Shown here: piece by piece, positions 33,614-45,540 of the stretch
Layout of the letters: each line of letters starts with the position of its first letter
Position numbering within the stretch: position 1 is the first letter of the stretch
NCBI GenBank assembly: GCA_026545765.1
Contig: CM048839.1
Span: 49,832,677-49,896,676, forward strand
Direction: 5' to 3'
Origin: Plantago major
Taxonomy: Eukaryota > Streptophyta > Magnoliopsida > Lamiales > Plantaginaceae
DNA length: 64,000 nucleotides
Notes under the pieces: generated by a model
Told to the model about the DNA's origin: nothing
The model's database searches: none
What the model saw: the letters and a program-made list of their open reading frames with translations, nothing else
Translations under genes and position numbers: made by a program

Positions 33614-34370
33614 TGAAAGTTCACTATTTTTGTATATTGTTACATCAAAATTTAACTTAATATCTCTTTTGTTTGTTGCAGGGTATTCTTGTAGTATTGC
33701 CTTCCTTCACTAATCTTTAACCTAGTTCGACAATTGTGATTTATTATGTAAACAGGTTGAAGATCTCGGGATTTGGAAGAAACAAAGGAGTCATGCTTAG
33801 CTTGGTGTAATTAAGGAAAGAGATCAAAGAATAGATTCTTGAAGAACAAAATCTTGGACTAAAGGATTGAAGATATGATAAGCATGGAAAGTGAAATCTA
33901 GAAGATCTGTCCATAGGAGAAGAACGATGCTATATATACAAGTTCAAGGACCGATTCAAAGTAACAAGAATAGAGTGATTACTTTGCAAGACAAATTTGT
34001 AGTTACTTTGTATTTACTAGACTTTGTGGTTGTTTTGGATAGAGATTGAGTTCTCGATCATCTAGATTTGTCTAGATCTGCAACTATAGAATAGGTAGCA
34101 CTACTACTCTGTTTAGTGTTTGAAGTTCAAGGTTTGAACTTGTGAAATATTGAATATTGTTTTCATAAATTCACTTATTAAATATAGTGAATATTTGCTC
34201 AGCTGGTATACTATACCAGCTAAGAAAAACAACTATGTGTTCTTTATTTTATTTTCGCTGTGTTTTGTTTTTCTGTTTGAGTCACTGTTACATTAACAGT
34301 TATATCAACATTGCTATCTACTGTGGTGTGATTACAGTTTAGTACAAGTCTGGGTCCTTATATTCTTTCA
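33614..34370 (+). repeat. 3' LTR of the copia relic (757 bp)
   Basis: It starts TGAAAGTTCAC right after the polypurine tract AAGGGGGAGAT and ends TTCTTTCA, giving the inverted ends TGAAAG and CTTTCA. Its start resembles family B LTRs (TGAAAATGC), so it is a related but distinct copia family. Confidence 0.8.
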
Positions 34371-34904
34371 GACTCATCAAACTGAGAAACTTGAATTGCA
34401 ATCGGTAGAAAGTAAAGATGTTGTCTCCCAAACAATAATCTTGAATCAATTACAAGATGAATCGGTTCAATTACTTCGAACAAAGTGAGATAATTGCATT
34501 GGAAAAAGTCCTAGGTTGAGAGCAAAGTTGAAAAGAAGATTATGAATTCAAATTGTTATGTTCAGAACTAATATGCAGAATAAAACATACTTGGTGTACG
34601 CTACGCCATGGCTCAACTTGGCGTGCGCCAAGTATCCTAGTGGACTTGGTTCCGCAATTTGGTATTTTTGACCTTCCCGCTCCGTTTCCAGCATCCGTTC
34701 GAGGCATTGGAACTCCGTACTCCTGTAAATGCATTAAAATGCTTTCTTTTGGCCTCCATATCACGCGGTTTAGCCAAATACCTACAAAACACATGAATAA
34801 CAAAACAAGTAAAATACTCTAATAAAACTAATAAAAACTATACTTGAGAATGACAATAAGACGGTAAAAAAGACCAAATGAGACGGTGTAAAACCGACTC
34901 ATCA
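34371..34904 (-). repeat. Gypsy 3' LTR, copy 3, right part
   Basis: It ends ACTCATCA at 34904. Directly outside, the minus strand reads CGATTTGGAGGGTT, a polypurine tract. This makes the LTR the 3' LTR of a minus-strand gypsy element whose internal region lies to the right. Confidence 0.75.
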
Positions 34905-35417
34905 AACCCTCCAAATCGAACCCTCGCTTGTCCTCAAGCAAGGGGCTCTCTAAAAAACTAGAAAAGTAAAAACACATAGACACACAAATAAAGTCGAACT
35001 CCAAAGCTACCGAGTCTACGATTGCAAGTATTATACCTGAAAGATGCAAGAGGTTTGAAATTACACTGACGTTTACAGAATAACAAGTAAAAATCCAAGA
35101 AGTTTGTTTCCCGAGTACATAGAACTTAAGTCTAACCCGGTAGTCCCTCACAAGTGGATCATATGCAGCTATCTCTCACTCTCTTGGAAGTGTCCAGTAG
35201 GGGTAACCACTCAAGCAATGAAAAGAGAAAGGAAGGTGACTCGCGTCACAAACATGCCTCAAATAACTCATGCATAGCACTCAGTCATTTAAGTCATAAG
35301 GGACTTTAGCCAATGCACATAACAGCTTTAGACATGTATAATAGCAATCGTTCTCTCATTTTTCCACTTTTTCTGCATAATATTTTTTACAGTCATTTTA
35401 ATGACCCATATGTTGTA

Positions 35418-35621
35418 TTAATTGGCCACCTTGGACTCTTTTAGTCTTATTGTTTTGGTAGTGTCTGTTTTACCGAAAGTTCGCACTTTTGTGCGTGCTG
35501 GTTTGGTATACACGCCATCAACCCTCACGGTCATATGGCTTTTTAGGACCATGCCGATATATAGGTAGTGTTTGAACGTGTCCAACATGACTAACGGTGG
35601 TAACGAGTACCACAGATCCAC
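35418..35621 (-). other. Conserved short module, gypsy copy 1 (RVDG-Y-KP-RTKV)
   Basis: A frame of 67 codons contains VRVDGVYTKPARTKV. Near-identical modules occur at 42240-42420 in another gypsy element and at 60825-60970 in a copia element. I do not recognise the domain. Confidence 0.5.
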
Positions 35622-36081
35622 TCTGAGACTTATTTATACAATTACTTGAGAAAACAATGCCAAAACACAGGTTATTTAAAAATTTGAACAACGGAAACCT
35701 CCTCCCCAAACCTGTTCTTTGGAACGGGTTTGGCTTGAGAAAATAGGAAATGAAAAACATGTCATTTGTCATACTTAACTTACACAGAATACACATGAGC
35801 TCGATGAGGCGCAAACAACAGAGTTTGCACTTCTTAGAAAATCACACAGTGCCAATTTGTCGGTACAATATTTTTTCATTGGCTAAGTTTGCTCACAGGT
35901 TTTTGGACTACAGGACTAGAACAGACTTTCTATTTACATGTGAAACGAACTTAAATAATTTAAAACATTGCCAACTACAACTAGTCAATGATCAATCAAA
36001 ACACAAGCAGCAAATAGGTTTAATAAATGCAATAGATGCTCGACTTGGTAGAGAGACTTAGACACAAAACAAAAACAAACT

Positions 36082-36235
36082 GGTAAGGCACACAAGCTAC
36101 ACATAGGCATACAACCTAAGTGACTCACCGACCCTTACGAAGAAAGCGATAAACAAATAAGGCACATAGGCCACACATACATACAACCTTATGTGGCTCA
36201 CCGACCACCACTAAGTAAGCAGTAAACAACAAAAT
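36082..36235. repeat. Imperfect tandem duplication (about 75-bp unit, two copies)
   Basis: Both copies contain AAGGCACA, CACACATA, CATACAACCT and CTCACCGACC in the same order. Confidence 0.65.
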
Positions 36236-36744
36236 CACAGAAAAAATAAGAAATCCCCTCCCCAAACCTAAACTCTAGCTCGCCCTCGAGCGTCAAGTTT
36301 AACAAGAAGAAAGGAAACAAAAAACCCTGAATTAATTATTAAATGCGAAAGCAAATAAAAACTCACCCCCGGGAAGCGCCTTTTATTATAGTCGTTGGCT
36401 CGACTTTTGAGGCATGCTGCTATCCATTATCGAACGGGAACAAATCCCTTACATCCTTCCCGCGATGCTCAACATTTTGAGAGCCATCCTTAGCCCCTCT
36501 CCTCAAGTTCTCCAGTATCTCCATGATTCCCTACAAACTAATATTCAAGAAATTAAAAAATCAAAAGATAAAAATAAACTAAGGGGATCAGGAGGAAAGT
36601 AAAAATGAAAAAGTGGGTTGAAACTCCCTGGCAAGCCTCGTGTGTGAGTTGGGACTAGTATGTACAGATCACTGGAAGGTAAGGGAGTGGAAGGTGAATC
36701 CAATGGTATCTGCTCGGATGTATCAATGTCCTCAAGTGCCTGTT

Positions 36745-37031
36745 TGTTAGGAATATCTGTTTAGATTTTGATCAGTAAACCCTAATTACTTATCTTAGCT
36801 CAGAAAGGTAACTAGTACTCTTAGTTCACTTGAACATTGTAAAAGAGGAAGCTTTTTGAGTATGTTAGCCTAGCAAAACTTGTATAGGATGTTAGGTCTC
36901 CAATTGTAATTTTTATATCTTTGAAGAAGACCAAGAAGCAAGCATCCAGAAGGAAAGAGCTCATTACTGAAGATCAAGAGACTGCACAAGATTGCTGAAG
37001 ACTAAGGAGAAAGGTCTCCTCAGATACCTTG
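36745..37031 (+). repeat. Copia family A LTR, plus orientation, part 1
   Basis: It starts TGTTAGGAATATCTG and matches the reverse complement of the LTR at 45541-47150. It is interrupted at 37032 by a complete gypsy element and resumes at 44483. Confidence 0.85.
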
Positions 37032-38435
37032 TGATGTGACAATTAAATGTGCGATATAGCATAATTTTAGACCCTCGTATTTTGCCCTAGATGCAATATT
37101 TGTGTCATTTTATGGTCAATTACCAACTTTGCGTATTTTATGTAAGTCATGATCGCAGTTTTCTGGATTTGCACGATTTCAGGCACCAAAACGGCATAAT
37201 TGTGCCAAATCGGGAAAAGGAAGCAAATACGCCGGATCAGCCATTGCACGGAGTTCGAGGAGTCAAAAAATGTCATGCGACAGCCGATGCGAAGATAATT
37301 GAAGGATGAACAACTTTGTAGAGGACTACTTTTTGAGAAAACGAAGTTACGAAGCCTGAAATTGAAGAACAAAAGAAACAGATTCGAGCCAGCAGATTTC
37401 AAAGATGGCGGCCACCTAGTGGCCGCAGAAGGGTCACTGCAGCCTCCAGACGGCCGCAATGCACCGACTGTTTTGCTCTTAGACTGCTCTCTGGCCTATC
37501 AGGCTGAGGCCCGCCTTCCTAAACCTTCCTTACTGAAGAATGGCAGTTTGGAGGTCGAAATTTCACCTATAAATAAGACCTCAGGGGTCTCAGAATACAC
37601 ACAGCTCACAGAGCAGCTCTCCTTGAGAGAGAACCAGTCCTCGGGGAAGTGAAATCCTAACCCGCTGGCCGTCAGGCACCTAGAAGGAGGAAACCCTAGA
37701 AGCAGCAGCACGAAGACATCAGAGACATTAGAGACTAAGCTTCTTCTTCCTTTTCTTCTAAGATTTCAATTCATGTTCTAGAATTACTATGAGTAGCTAA
37801 CTTTCTTTTGTAAAGGCAAACCGCCATAACACTACTTTTGCTACTTCTTTATATACCGTGATATATTAATGAATTTATTTTGAAATTTAATTCGTGCTTG
37901 TTCTTTATTCGTCCGACACTTTATGTGGGAAATCCTTACTAACTACGACTTGGTAACGGATTATACTTTATCATGTGTGATTTTTCTGAAAACGTGGCGA
38001 GATAGTGTGTTGAGTGACACAACAAATTGTTGGTTTAGTAAGGGTGTCTAGATTAACTACGACTTGATCTGGCTTGTTTCTTTGCTACCTGTTGACGACA
38101 AGTATGTTGTTTGATTCTAAGTACTTGGGAGTAGCATAACAGAGGGAGGTTGGGGATCCTTTACGCCTTTCCATCATTGATTTACAACAAAGCAATTTAG
38201 GGTTTACTGCGATTTAATTAATCTGTCTGAGATCAAACTGTTTACTTTTCTGCATTCAATTATAAACGTTATTTGCATGTTCCTATGCTAAGTGTCCGTG
38301 GAGAACAACATCCCGATTCAACTTTCCGCTATAAACTGTGGATTTGAGGACTTCCAACTTATAAATTTAATCTTGATTGTGTGTTTGGGGATTACAGGTT
38401 CTACAACGGAAAACGAAATCTTTGATTACACATCA
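37032..38435 (+). repeat. Gypsy 5' LTR (1404 bp)
   Basis: The ends are TGATGTG and CACATCA. The second copy is at 43086-44482. The two differ at a few percent of sites by eye plus short indels, so the insertion is not very recent. Confidence 0.9.
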
Positions 38436-38440
38436 AAATT

Positions 38441-38458
38441 TGGCACCGCTACCGGGGA
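38441..38458 (+). other. Primer-binding site, tRNA-Asp type with changes
   Basis: TGGCACCGCTACCGGGGA lies five bases inside the LTR. It differs at two positions from TGGCGCCGTTGCCGGGGA, complementary to plant tRNA-Asp, which many gypsy elements use. Confidence 0.8.
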
Positions 38459-38550
38459 CACTTGACCGCTCAAGCAAGTTTCGACCAGATAAGTTGATTT
38501 CTTTCTTTCGCTTTACTTTACGCACTGTCTTTCAATTCGTACAGCATAAA

Positions 38551-38650
<100 letters not shown>

Positions 38651-38799
38651 CTTGTGGGAATCGATTTCCACAGCAAAAAACCCAAAAATATTTTCTTTTC
38701 CGTATTTGTTTATTTTCTTATCAAAACCCTAAAAATACATTTATCTGCTTTATTATTATATTATTATATATCTCTACGTAAGCTTGTTTGTTAAGCAAG

Positions 38800-39528
38800 A
38801 TGGAAGACGAAGATGAAAGAACTATCAGGGAGATCAGTATGCCGAAACCAAGAAGGAGTGGAATTAGGATCCAGCCGCATGTGAGGGAGTACGGATTTGA
38901 TCTAACTCTGATTAGCGCACTATCAAAGTTCAGAGGAAGAGAAGGAGAGAATAAATGCGAGTTCATGTACGCATTCGAGTCTATTGTCGAGCAGTTTTCG
39001 ACGAAGGGGTTAACCAATGGTGAGCTGAAATTCTGGTTCTTCATCAAAACACTAGAGGGAGTAGCAAAAAGTTGTATAGATTCAATCAAAGAAGAAGTTA
39101 GCGAATGGGAAGAGCTAAGGAGTATGTTCTTGAAGAGGTTTCTAGGGCTTGCAAGGGTTATGAGAGAAAGAAGGATGGTATCCAACTTCACTCAGAAACA
39201 GAAGGAATCTTTTTATAATGCATGGGAAAGGTTTAAGGAGATGCAATACAACTGCCCCCAACATCAGTTTACTTCGCGACAGCTCTGTGAGTATTTCTAC
39301 CTAGGAGTTAAAGAGGAGTTTAGAGACCTTATAGATATAGCTCTGAAGGGATCATTTATGGGGAGTTCTCCTAAGCAAGTACTGGAAGCTTGCGCAAGTG
39401 TTGCTGAGAATTCAAGGTATAGGAGTGAGCAGCTGAAAGAGAATGAGACCTTCAACAAGATGGAGGCCGTGGAAGAAGTAAGGACAATAGCCGCAATTGA
39501 GGAAGAAGCGCAATGGGCTATAGGATAG
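38800..39528 (+). pseudogene. Athila-like gypsy gag, N-terminal part
   Basis: The ATG at 38800 starts MEDEDERTIREIS. The core retrotransposon gag region lies at about 39020-39350, with FWFFIKTLEGVAKSCIDSI, FLKRFLGLARV, FYNAWERFKEMQYNCP and FYLGVKEEFRDLIDIA, the pattern of Athila-type gag. The frame ends at TAG 39526-39528, but the same frame reads on with coiled-coil character to about 39830 apart from one further stop near 39622. Then small shifts move the continuation into other frames (39816-40004, 39991-40320). No intact zinc knuckle is visible. Gag would form particles; this one is truncated. Confidence 0.82.
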
Positions 39529-39815
39529 AACATAGGAACTCCTGTGTACTTGGACAAGAGAAGCATATCGAAGGAAGTAAGCAAAGAAGTACCAGAAGGG
39601 AAACCTATTAAGCTGAGCATCTAAGGGAAGGATGAAGTTTCCAAGATCAGCAGCGAACAGGTGGTCGACAGCATTGTAACTGCTGAGAAGGGGTTGGAAG
39701 AGGAGATCAAAACCCTCAAGGAACATCATAACCAGAGAGGAAAGGTGGTGCTGGAGGAACTGGATAAAGGAGGCAGTGATACCCGAGCTCTAGTGAATTT
39801 CCTTGCAAACAGCTC

Positions 39816-41075
39816 GTGGCGGTCAGCAAGGAGCTGAAGAAACTAAGTGAGAAGTTTGAAGGGGTGGAAGAGGAAATGTTGGCAATGAAGATCGTAGTGA
39901 GAGATACGAATGAGAAGGTGGAAGAAGTAAAGGAGCAACGCATGGAATACATAGGATCGATAACCACTGCGAGTGGGATAACATCACCAGGTGCCAATGA
40001 GTAAAGGAGACGCTAAGGGGAAGAAGAAGAATAAGGAAGCAATGGAAGTCAAGGGTTCTAATGAGGAGGAAGAGAAGAATAAAGTAAAAGAAGACTGCAG
40101 AAGGGGACGTGATTATAGATATTGGCTCGGGAAGGGATTTGTCAGGTCCGTGATCGGTAAGTTAGTTGATTTGAATGATCTACCTTTCGCAGGAAGAATT
40201 TCAAACAACATCAAGAAGCTGCTAAGAAGAAGGCTAAAGGAAACTTGGAGAGCCAATCAATTCCAGTGCCAATGCAGGACCTGTTTACTCTATACCCATC
40301 CTACTACATGGCAGTTGTAAAGGAATTCTTTAACCAGAAGAAGGCCTACGTCAAAGTGGCGTGGAGAGAAGGATCAGATATCATGAGGAGAGGAATAGGA
40401 GATCCGGGACAGTTCAGCATGGCGATTGGAGAGAAGGGAAGAAAGGTGAATTGCATGATAGACCGTAGAGCCAGCGTAAATCTTATGTCATTAGCTAAGG
40501 TGAAGGAGTTAGGGATTGAAGACAGGATAGAATTATGTGGAACTAGCTTCTAGCTGACCGACAATTCGACAAAGAAATGTGCTGGGGAAATCAGAGGTTT
40601 ACCTGTAGAGATTGGAGGTGTGAGATCGAGACTGGACTTCTTGGTGATGGACATGGAAGGGAATGGAGTAAGATCAAAGACATTGATCGGACGACCGACT
40701 TTACATAGACTAGAAGCAGTGGTAGACGCTGGAGAAGAGACTTACAGACTGGTTATCGATGGACAAAATAAACATTTCAACTCGAGAGGAGATCTACTAG
40801 AAGAAGGAAAAAGAGTTGAAAGAGGTTGTTGGGAGAGCACTGATGATTTTCATTTGGGAGATGAAGAGGAATTTGGGTATATAATGCCGGATTTGGTGGA
40901 AGAAGACATAGTGGACTTTGACTATGAGCATTATGAAGAATTGGAGCAACTTTTCTTCATGGATGTAATCAAACAAGAAGCGATGAGGTGCTGGGATGGA
41001 GATACGAGCTACGCAACAAAGGAATGGATGGACAAGTGCTTCAACGGGATCGAGGGTTTAACCCTCGACAAATAA
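39816..41075 (+). pseudogene. Gypsy gag C-terminal part and retropepsin, broken
   Basis: After gag fragments rich in Lys and Glu, a frame at 40245-40553 carries the Athila-type pre-protease region and a protease-like VNCMIDRRASVNLM. The usual Asp-Leu-Gly-Ala active site is Asp-Arg-Arg-Ala here, so the catalytic loop is altered. One TAG at 40551-40553 separates it from 40620-41075 in the same frame, which has FLVMDMEGNGVRSKTLIGRP, the second half of the fold (usual Leu-Gly-Arg-Pro). An acidic tail follows and the frame ends at TAA 41075. No reverse transcriptase follows, unlike in autonomous relatives. Confidence 0.75.
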
Positions 41076-43085
41076 GCCATCCTGAAAACAGGGGTCGAGC
41101 TATAAGACCTAAAACAAGCACTTCATGGGAGGCAACCCATGGTTATGTTTATTTTACGCACTTGCATTTGAACTTTTTACTTTTCATTTTCGATTTCTAT
41201 ACCAAACATCAGGTTTGGGGAGAAAAACCCTATGGGATTTGCATGTAAGCCATAGTACTGATTTCACTCCAAACATGCCATCTCACACACTTTTGAGCCC
41301 AGGTACCATGGAAGAACGAAGGAGGATACCCATCGCAAGATGAATAAACTCTTTGTGGAGCTCGTGAGCAATGCATAACTGAGAGACCAAGATAATATGC
41401 GGGGGAGGAATTAAATGAACCAGCATGGAAGCACAGCACCGAGAGGGAAGTATCTGTCCCTTTTCTTCTTTACTTTCCTAGTTCCTATCTGCTCTCTGCT
41501 AGGTTTGGGGGAAGAATTTGATTTGACTACTGCTGCTAACTTGCTTGGTCTGTAAAAGCTTTTGAAATACTCGCACCTAGTAGTTTGCATTTTAAGAATA
41601 TCTATTACTTTCAAGGTCTTTTACTTGTTGAAAAATGTTTTTATCTGTGGAGAGTCCCAAGTGTGATCCATAACTGAGATGAGGGGCTGTGGATTTGTTT
41701 TCCTGCTTTGCTGTTTGCTGAATATATGCTATGACCAAATCAGACACATGCTACTTTGATGAGTGAGTTTACTTGCTACTCTAATTGAAATCCTGTGTGC
41801 ACCCGTGTGAACACTGCTACCCATGAGTCTTTATTTGTCAGTAGCATGAATATGATTAGTGGTACTCACCTTTCTGAATCCTTTTCTATACCTTTCGCTA
41901 ACCCCGCTGAAAGATTTTTTGAGCCCTTATGAAACTCCACCATATATCCTATACTTGCTTTAATAAAGCGGTGATAGCAACCTATAGCCGAGCTTGAAAG
42001 AAGAAACAAATCAACGAGCTCTAAAGAATGGAGGATAATGATGTTTTAATCATGATCGAGAATAGGTTTGGGGGAAAGAAGAGAAGAAAACCCTGACTCC
42101 AGTTCGAGAAATTGGTTTGGGGGGACGTTGAAGAAGATCATCATCGAAAGGTAACATTGTTGGCTCTACTGTTTGTTTCTGTGCTAAAAGTCACAAGCTC
42201 TTGCTCCAGAAAAAAAAAGTACCGAAAAAAGCAAAGGTACAAAAGTCTCGGAGTGGATCTATGGTCCTTGTGACCACCGTTTTCATGTTGGGGATGTTAT
42301 AGATACTATCCACATATCGGCGTGGCCCTAAAAAGCTACATGTCCGTGAGGGTTGATGGCATGTATACTAAACCAGCACGCACAAAAGTGCGAAATTCGG
42401 TAAAACAGACACTACCAAAAAATGTAGAGACTAAAAGAGCCCAATGATGGCCAAGCAAAAAGCATACAAGTTAGTAAAACGACTGCAAAAAATAGTATGC
42501 CAAAAAGAAGGAAAAAAAAATAGAGAAAAAATAAAGGAGCAAGTAGTCTATGTGTGAAGCAACCGATGGAGTGGTTACGATGATAGAAGAGAAGCTGAAG
42601 ATTTATCATTACGAGAAGACGAAGTCGAAGGAAGGAGCTCGGTGTGTCCAAAAGGATAAGTCCCTCTGAAGTACCCTTTTATTCTACCTTGTTATCTTCT
42701 AATGATACTTGGCCTTTCCCTCCTCTTTATATTATCCTACCTGATTTACTTACCTAGCCAACTTGAGTACTACTTTGATTTGTGCCTTGACTTTTGGGAG
42801 CAAGATTGCATAACATTACCGCGAGGTAATGATTTTGAAGTACACCTATAAGGACATTGGGTTACACTTGTAACCGCTGGCTGTAGTGAGTGATGCTTAC
42901 TTGTTATTTGTTTGTTGTGGAGTCATGAAGTTGGAGTTAAAACTAAGCGAGTCGGTAGAGTTTGAAACCTTAGAAACTGGCTACTTGTCTATGTGTTGGT
43001 TTATTCTTGCTTCTCATTTCATCATCACATCTTAATTATCGTTATTGCCCTGCTCAAGGATAAGCAAGAAACTGGTTTGGAGGTG
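41076..43085 (+). other. Non-coding 3' region of the gypsy element
   Basis: The region has the block CATGGGAGGCAACCCATGG (41125-41143), often seen downstream of coding sequence in Athila-type elements, and several TTTGGGGG motifs. The short RVDG module lies at 42240-42420. The end, GCAAGAAACTGGTTTGGAGGTG, includes the polypurine tract before the 3' LTR at 43086. No gene is seen. Confidence 0.65.
42240..42420 (+). other. Conserved short module, gypsy copy 2
   Basis: It contains GTGAGGGTTGATGGCATGTA and the codons for VRVDGMYTKPARTKV. It lies at the same distance from the 3' LTR as the copy at 35418-35621 lies from its own LTR. Confidence 0.5.
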
Positions 43086-44482
43086 TAATGTGACAATGAA
43101 ATGTGCCATATAGCATACTTTTAGACCCTCATTTTTTCCCTAGATGCAATGTTTGTGTCATTTTATGGTCAATTACCAACTTTGCATGTTTTATGTAGGT
43201 CATGATCGCGGTTTGGAAGATTTGCATGATTTCAGGCACCAAAACGGCATAATTGTGCCAAATCAGGAAAAAGGAAGCAAATACGCCGGATCAGCCGTTG
43301 CATGGAGTTCGAGGAGTTAAAACATGTCATGCGACCAACCGATGCGAAGGTAATTGAAGGAGGAACAACTTTGTAGAAGACTACTTTTCGAGAAAACGAA
43401 ATTACGAAGCCCGAAATTGATGAACATAAGAAACAGATTCGAGCCAACAGATATCGAAGATGGCGGCCACCTAGTGGTCAAAGAAATCACTTCTGGCCTC
43501 AGAATGCGCAATGCTTTGTTTGCTCTTGGACTACTTTCTGGCATATCGGGCTGAGGCCCGCCTTCCTAACGTTCCTTATTAAAGAATGGCGGTTTGGAGG
43601 TCGAAATTTCACCTATAAATAAGTCCTCAGGGGTCCCAGAAAACACACACAGCTCACAAAGCAACTCTCCTTGAGAGAGAACCAGTCATCAGGGAGTGAA
43701 ACCCCAACCCGCTGGCCGTCAGGCACCTAGAAGGAGGAAACCCTAGAAGCAGCAGCACGAAGACATCAAAGACATTAAAGACTAAGCTTCTTCTTCCTTT
43801 TCTTCTTAGATTTCAATTCTTGTTCTAGAATTACTATGAGTAGCTAACTTTATTTTGTAAAGGCGAACCGCCTTAACTCTGCTTTTGCTACATCTTTATA
43901 TACCGTGATATATTAATGAATTAGTTTTGAAATGTAATTCGTGCTTGTTCTTTATTCGTCGAACTCTTTATGTGGGAAATCCTTACTAACTACGACTTGG
44001 TAAAGAATTATACTTTATCCTGTGTGATTTGTCTGAAAACGTGGCGAGATAGTGTGTTGAGTGACACAACACATTGTTGGTTTAGTAAGTGTGTCTAGAT
44101 TAACTACGACTTGATCTGGCATGTTTCTTTGCTACCTGTAGACGGCAAGTACGTTGTTTAATTCTAAGTAGTTGGGAGTAGCATAGCAGAGGGAGGTTGG
44201 GGATCATTTACGCCTTTCCCTCATTGATTTACAATAAAGCAATTTAGGGTTTACTGCGATTTAATTAATCTGTCTGAGATCAAACTGTTTACTTTTTTGC
44301 ATTCAATTATAAACGTAATTTGCTTGTTCCTATGCTAAGTGTCCGTGGAGAATGACATCCCGAGTCAACTTTCCGCTATAAACTGTGGATTTGAGGACTC
44401 CCGATTTGTAAATTTAATCTTGATTATGTTTTTGGGGATTACAGTTTCTCCAACGGAAAACGAAATCTATGAGTACACATCA
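43086..44482 (+). repeat. Gypsy 3' LTR (1397 bp)
   Basis: It is homologous along its length to 37032-38435. The first bases are TAATGTG instead of TGATGTG. The end is CACATCA at 44482. Confidence 0.9.
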
Positions 44483-44633
44483 CATTGGCTCAGATACCTT
44501 GAAGAAATTAAATGTCTTTGGAAAACAAGTATTTCAAGAGGTTTCTGACACCCAATGGTTACTAAGTAAGGAATTGCAAAGCCTCAGATAGCTTGCATAG
44601 TTCCGTTGAGACTACAGGACAAAAGATAGTACA
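44483..44633 (+). repeat. Copia family A LTR, plus orientation, part 2
   Basis: CATAGTTCCGTTG and CTACAGGACAAAA match the reverse complement of the LTRs at 1659 and 45541 at the position following part 1. It is cut at 44634 by another family A LTR in opposite orientation. Confidence 0.8.
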
Positions 44634-45540
44634 TGTTGGTCCAGATAACGGCAAAGTAAAAGACTAGATGGAGGGGGGTGAATGGTCTTTTAAAACTTTT
44701 GTCGATAAACACAGTTTCTCAGAAACCTGGAGGTTTCTGATACTTAAATTCAGAGCGCGGAAGACTTTAAGATAGGTAAGTGCAGAAACAATAAGTATGT
44801 GTGTGCTTTGCTGAAATGTAAATACAGAAAGGTAAATGACACAGCAAGTATAGTGGTATCTGGAGGTGGCGTAATCCTCCAACTAATCCACTTCGGTCTT
44901 TCTGAGACCTAGAATTCACTAGAACAGATAATTGAGTTCACCTTACAATAATCCTATTCTAAGATTCTTAAACAAATGGTTCCCAACCAATTGTTCCCCC
45001 TGAGTTATTCCCCAGCTCCTAGAGCTAAGTACTTCCTCTACTCAGATAACCTTGGAATTATTCCTTGATTTCCCAAATCAAGTATTTCCTCTACTCCACG
45101 CCTTGATGGTGTTGGTTATAAGGTTTGTCAGAGAGGCTTCTCGTATAACTTTTCAGTTATGTTTTTAGAGAGCCTAATAGAACAAGACTACTTAATACAC
45201 TTGTTCAGTGGATGGCGATGCTCTTCTTGACCCAAGTAATTGATGTCCGTTCTGGAGAATGAGCTTCAGAAAGGGTATCTGATAGTTCAACTCTTTTACG
45301 AATAACAATCTCTTGTTAAGGTTCAGGACAACTTAGAACTACTAGTGATTCTTCGAAATGTAAAGCTTTCAGAAAGGGTAGTAGAGTGCTTGAGAGAATA
45401 CTTTGCTTGATGGTAAGTTTGCAAGATAGAGCGTTCTAAGGTGTATTTCTCAGCATCTAAGTGTGTGATATATATAGATGAATTTGAGAGTTGTTGGAAT
45501 GATATCCGTTAGACACAATTCAAATTCAGTCCATACTTAT
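44634..45540 (-). repeat. Copia family A LTR, minus orientation, partial
   Basis: It starts TGTTGGTCCAGATAACGG and follows the LTR at 1659 for 907 bases, then is interrupted exactly at the next TGTTGG at 45541. Its remaining part should lie beyond 64000. The hairpin units at 44999-45100 are well preserved. Confidence 0.85.

Larger units (their letters stand above)
31607..34370 (+). mobile_element. 5'-truncated copia relic (accessory ORF and 3' LTR) inside a gypsy LTR
   Basis: It contains an accessory ORF, several GGGGGAG polypurine tracts and a 757-bp LTR at its right end, but no 5' LTR, gag or pol. GACTC occurs at 31602-31606 and 34371-34375, which may be the target duplication. If so, the element was truncated at or after insertion exactly at the left flank. 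The left border is therefore uncertain. Confidence 0.6.
34905..36744 (-). mobile_element. 3' internal region of a gypsy (Athila-like) element, non-coding apart from one short module
   Basis: No gag or pol is present. The sequence matches, in reverse, the 3' region of the gypsy element at 37032-44482, including the block at 35460-35621 (counterpart 42240-42420). The minus strand carries a block AAAAGGCGCTTCCCGGGGG near 36368-36386, an Athila-type feature. The region is cut at 36744 by a copia LTR. Confidence 0.6.

Noticed and set aside
34900-34935. tRNA-like box B (GGGTTCGATTTGG on the minus strand)
   Set aside because: No box A or cloverleaf around it; it is the polypurine tract zone of a gypsy element.
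36082-36235. CRISPR-like or satellite array
   Set aside because: Only two imperfect copies without spacers, in a plant retroelement.
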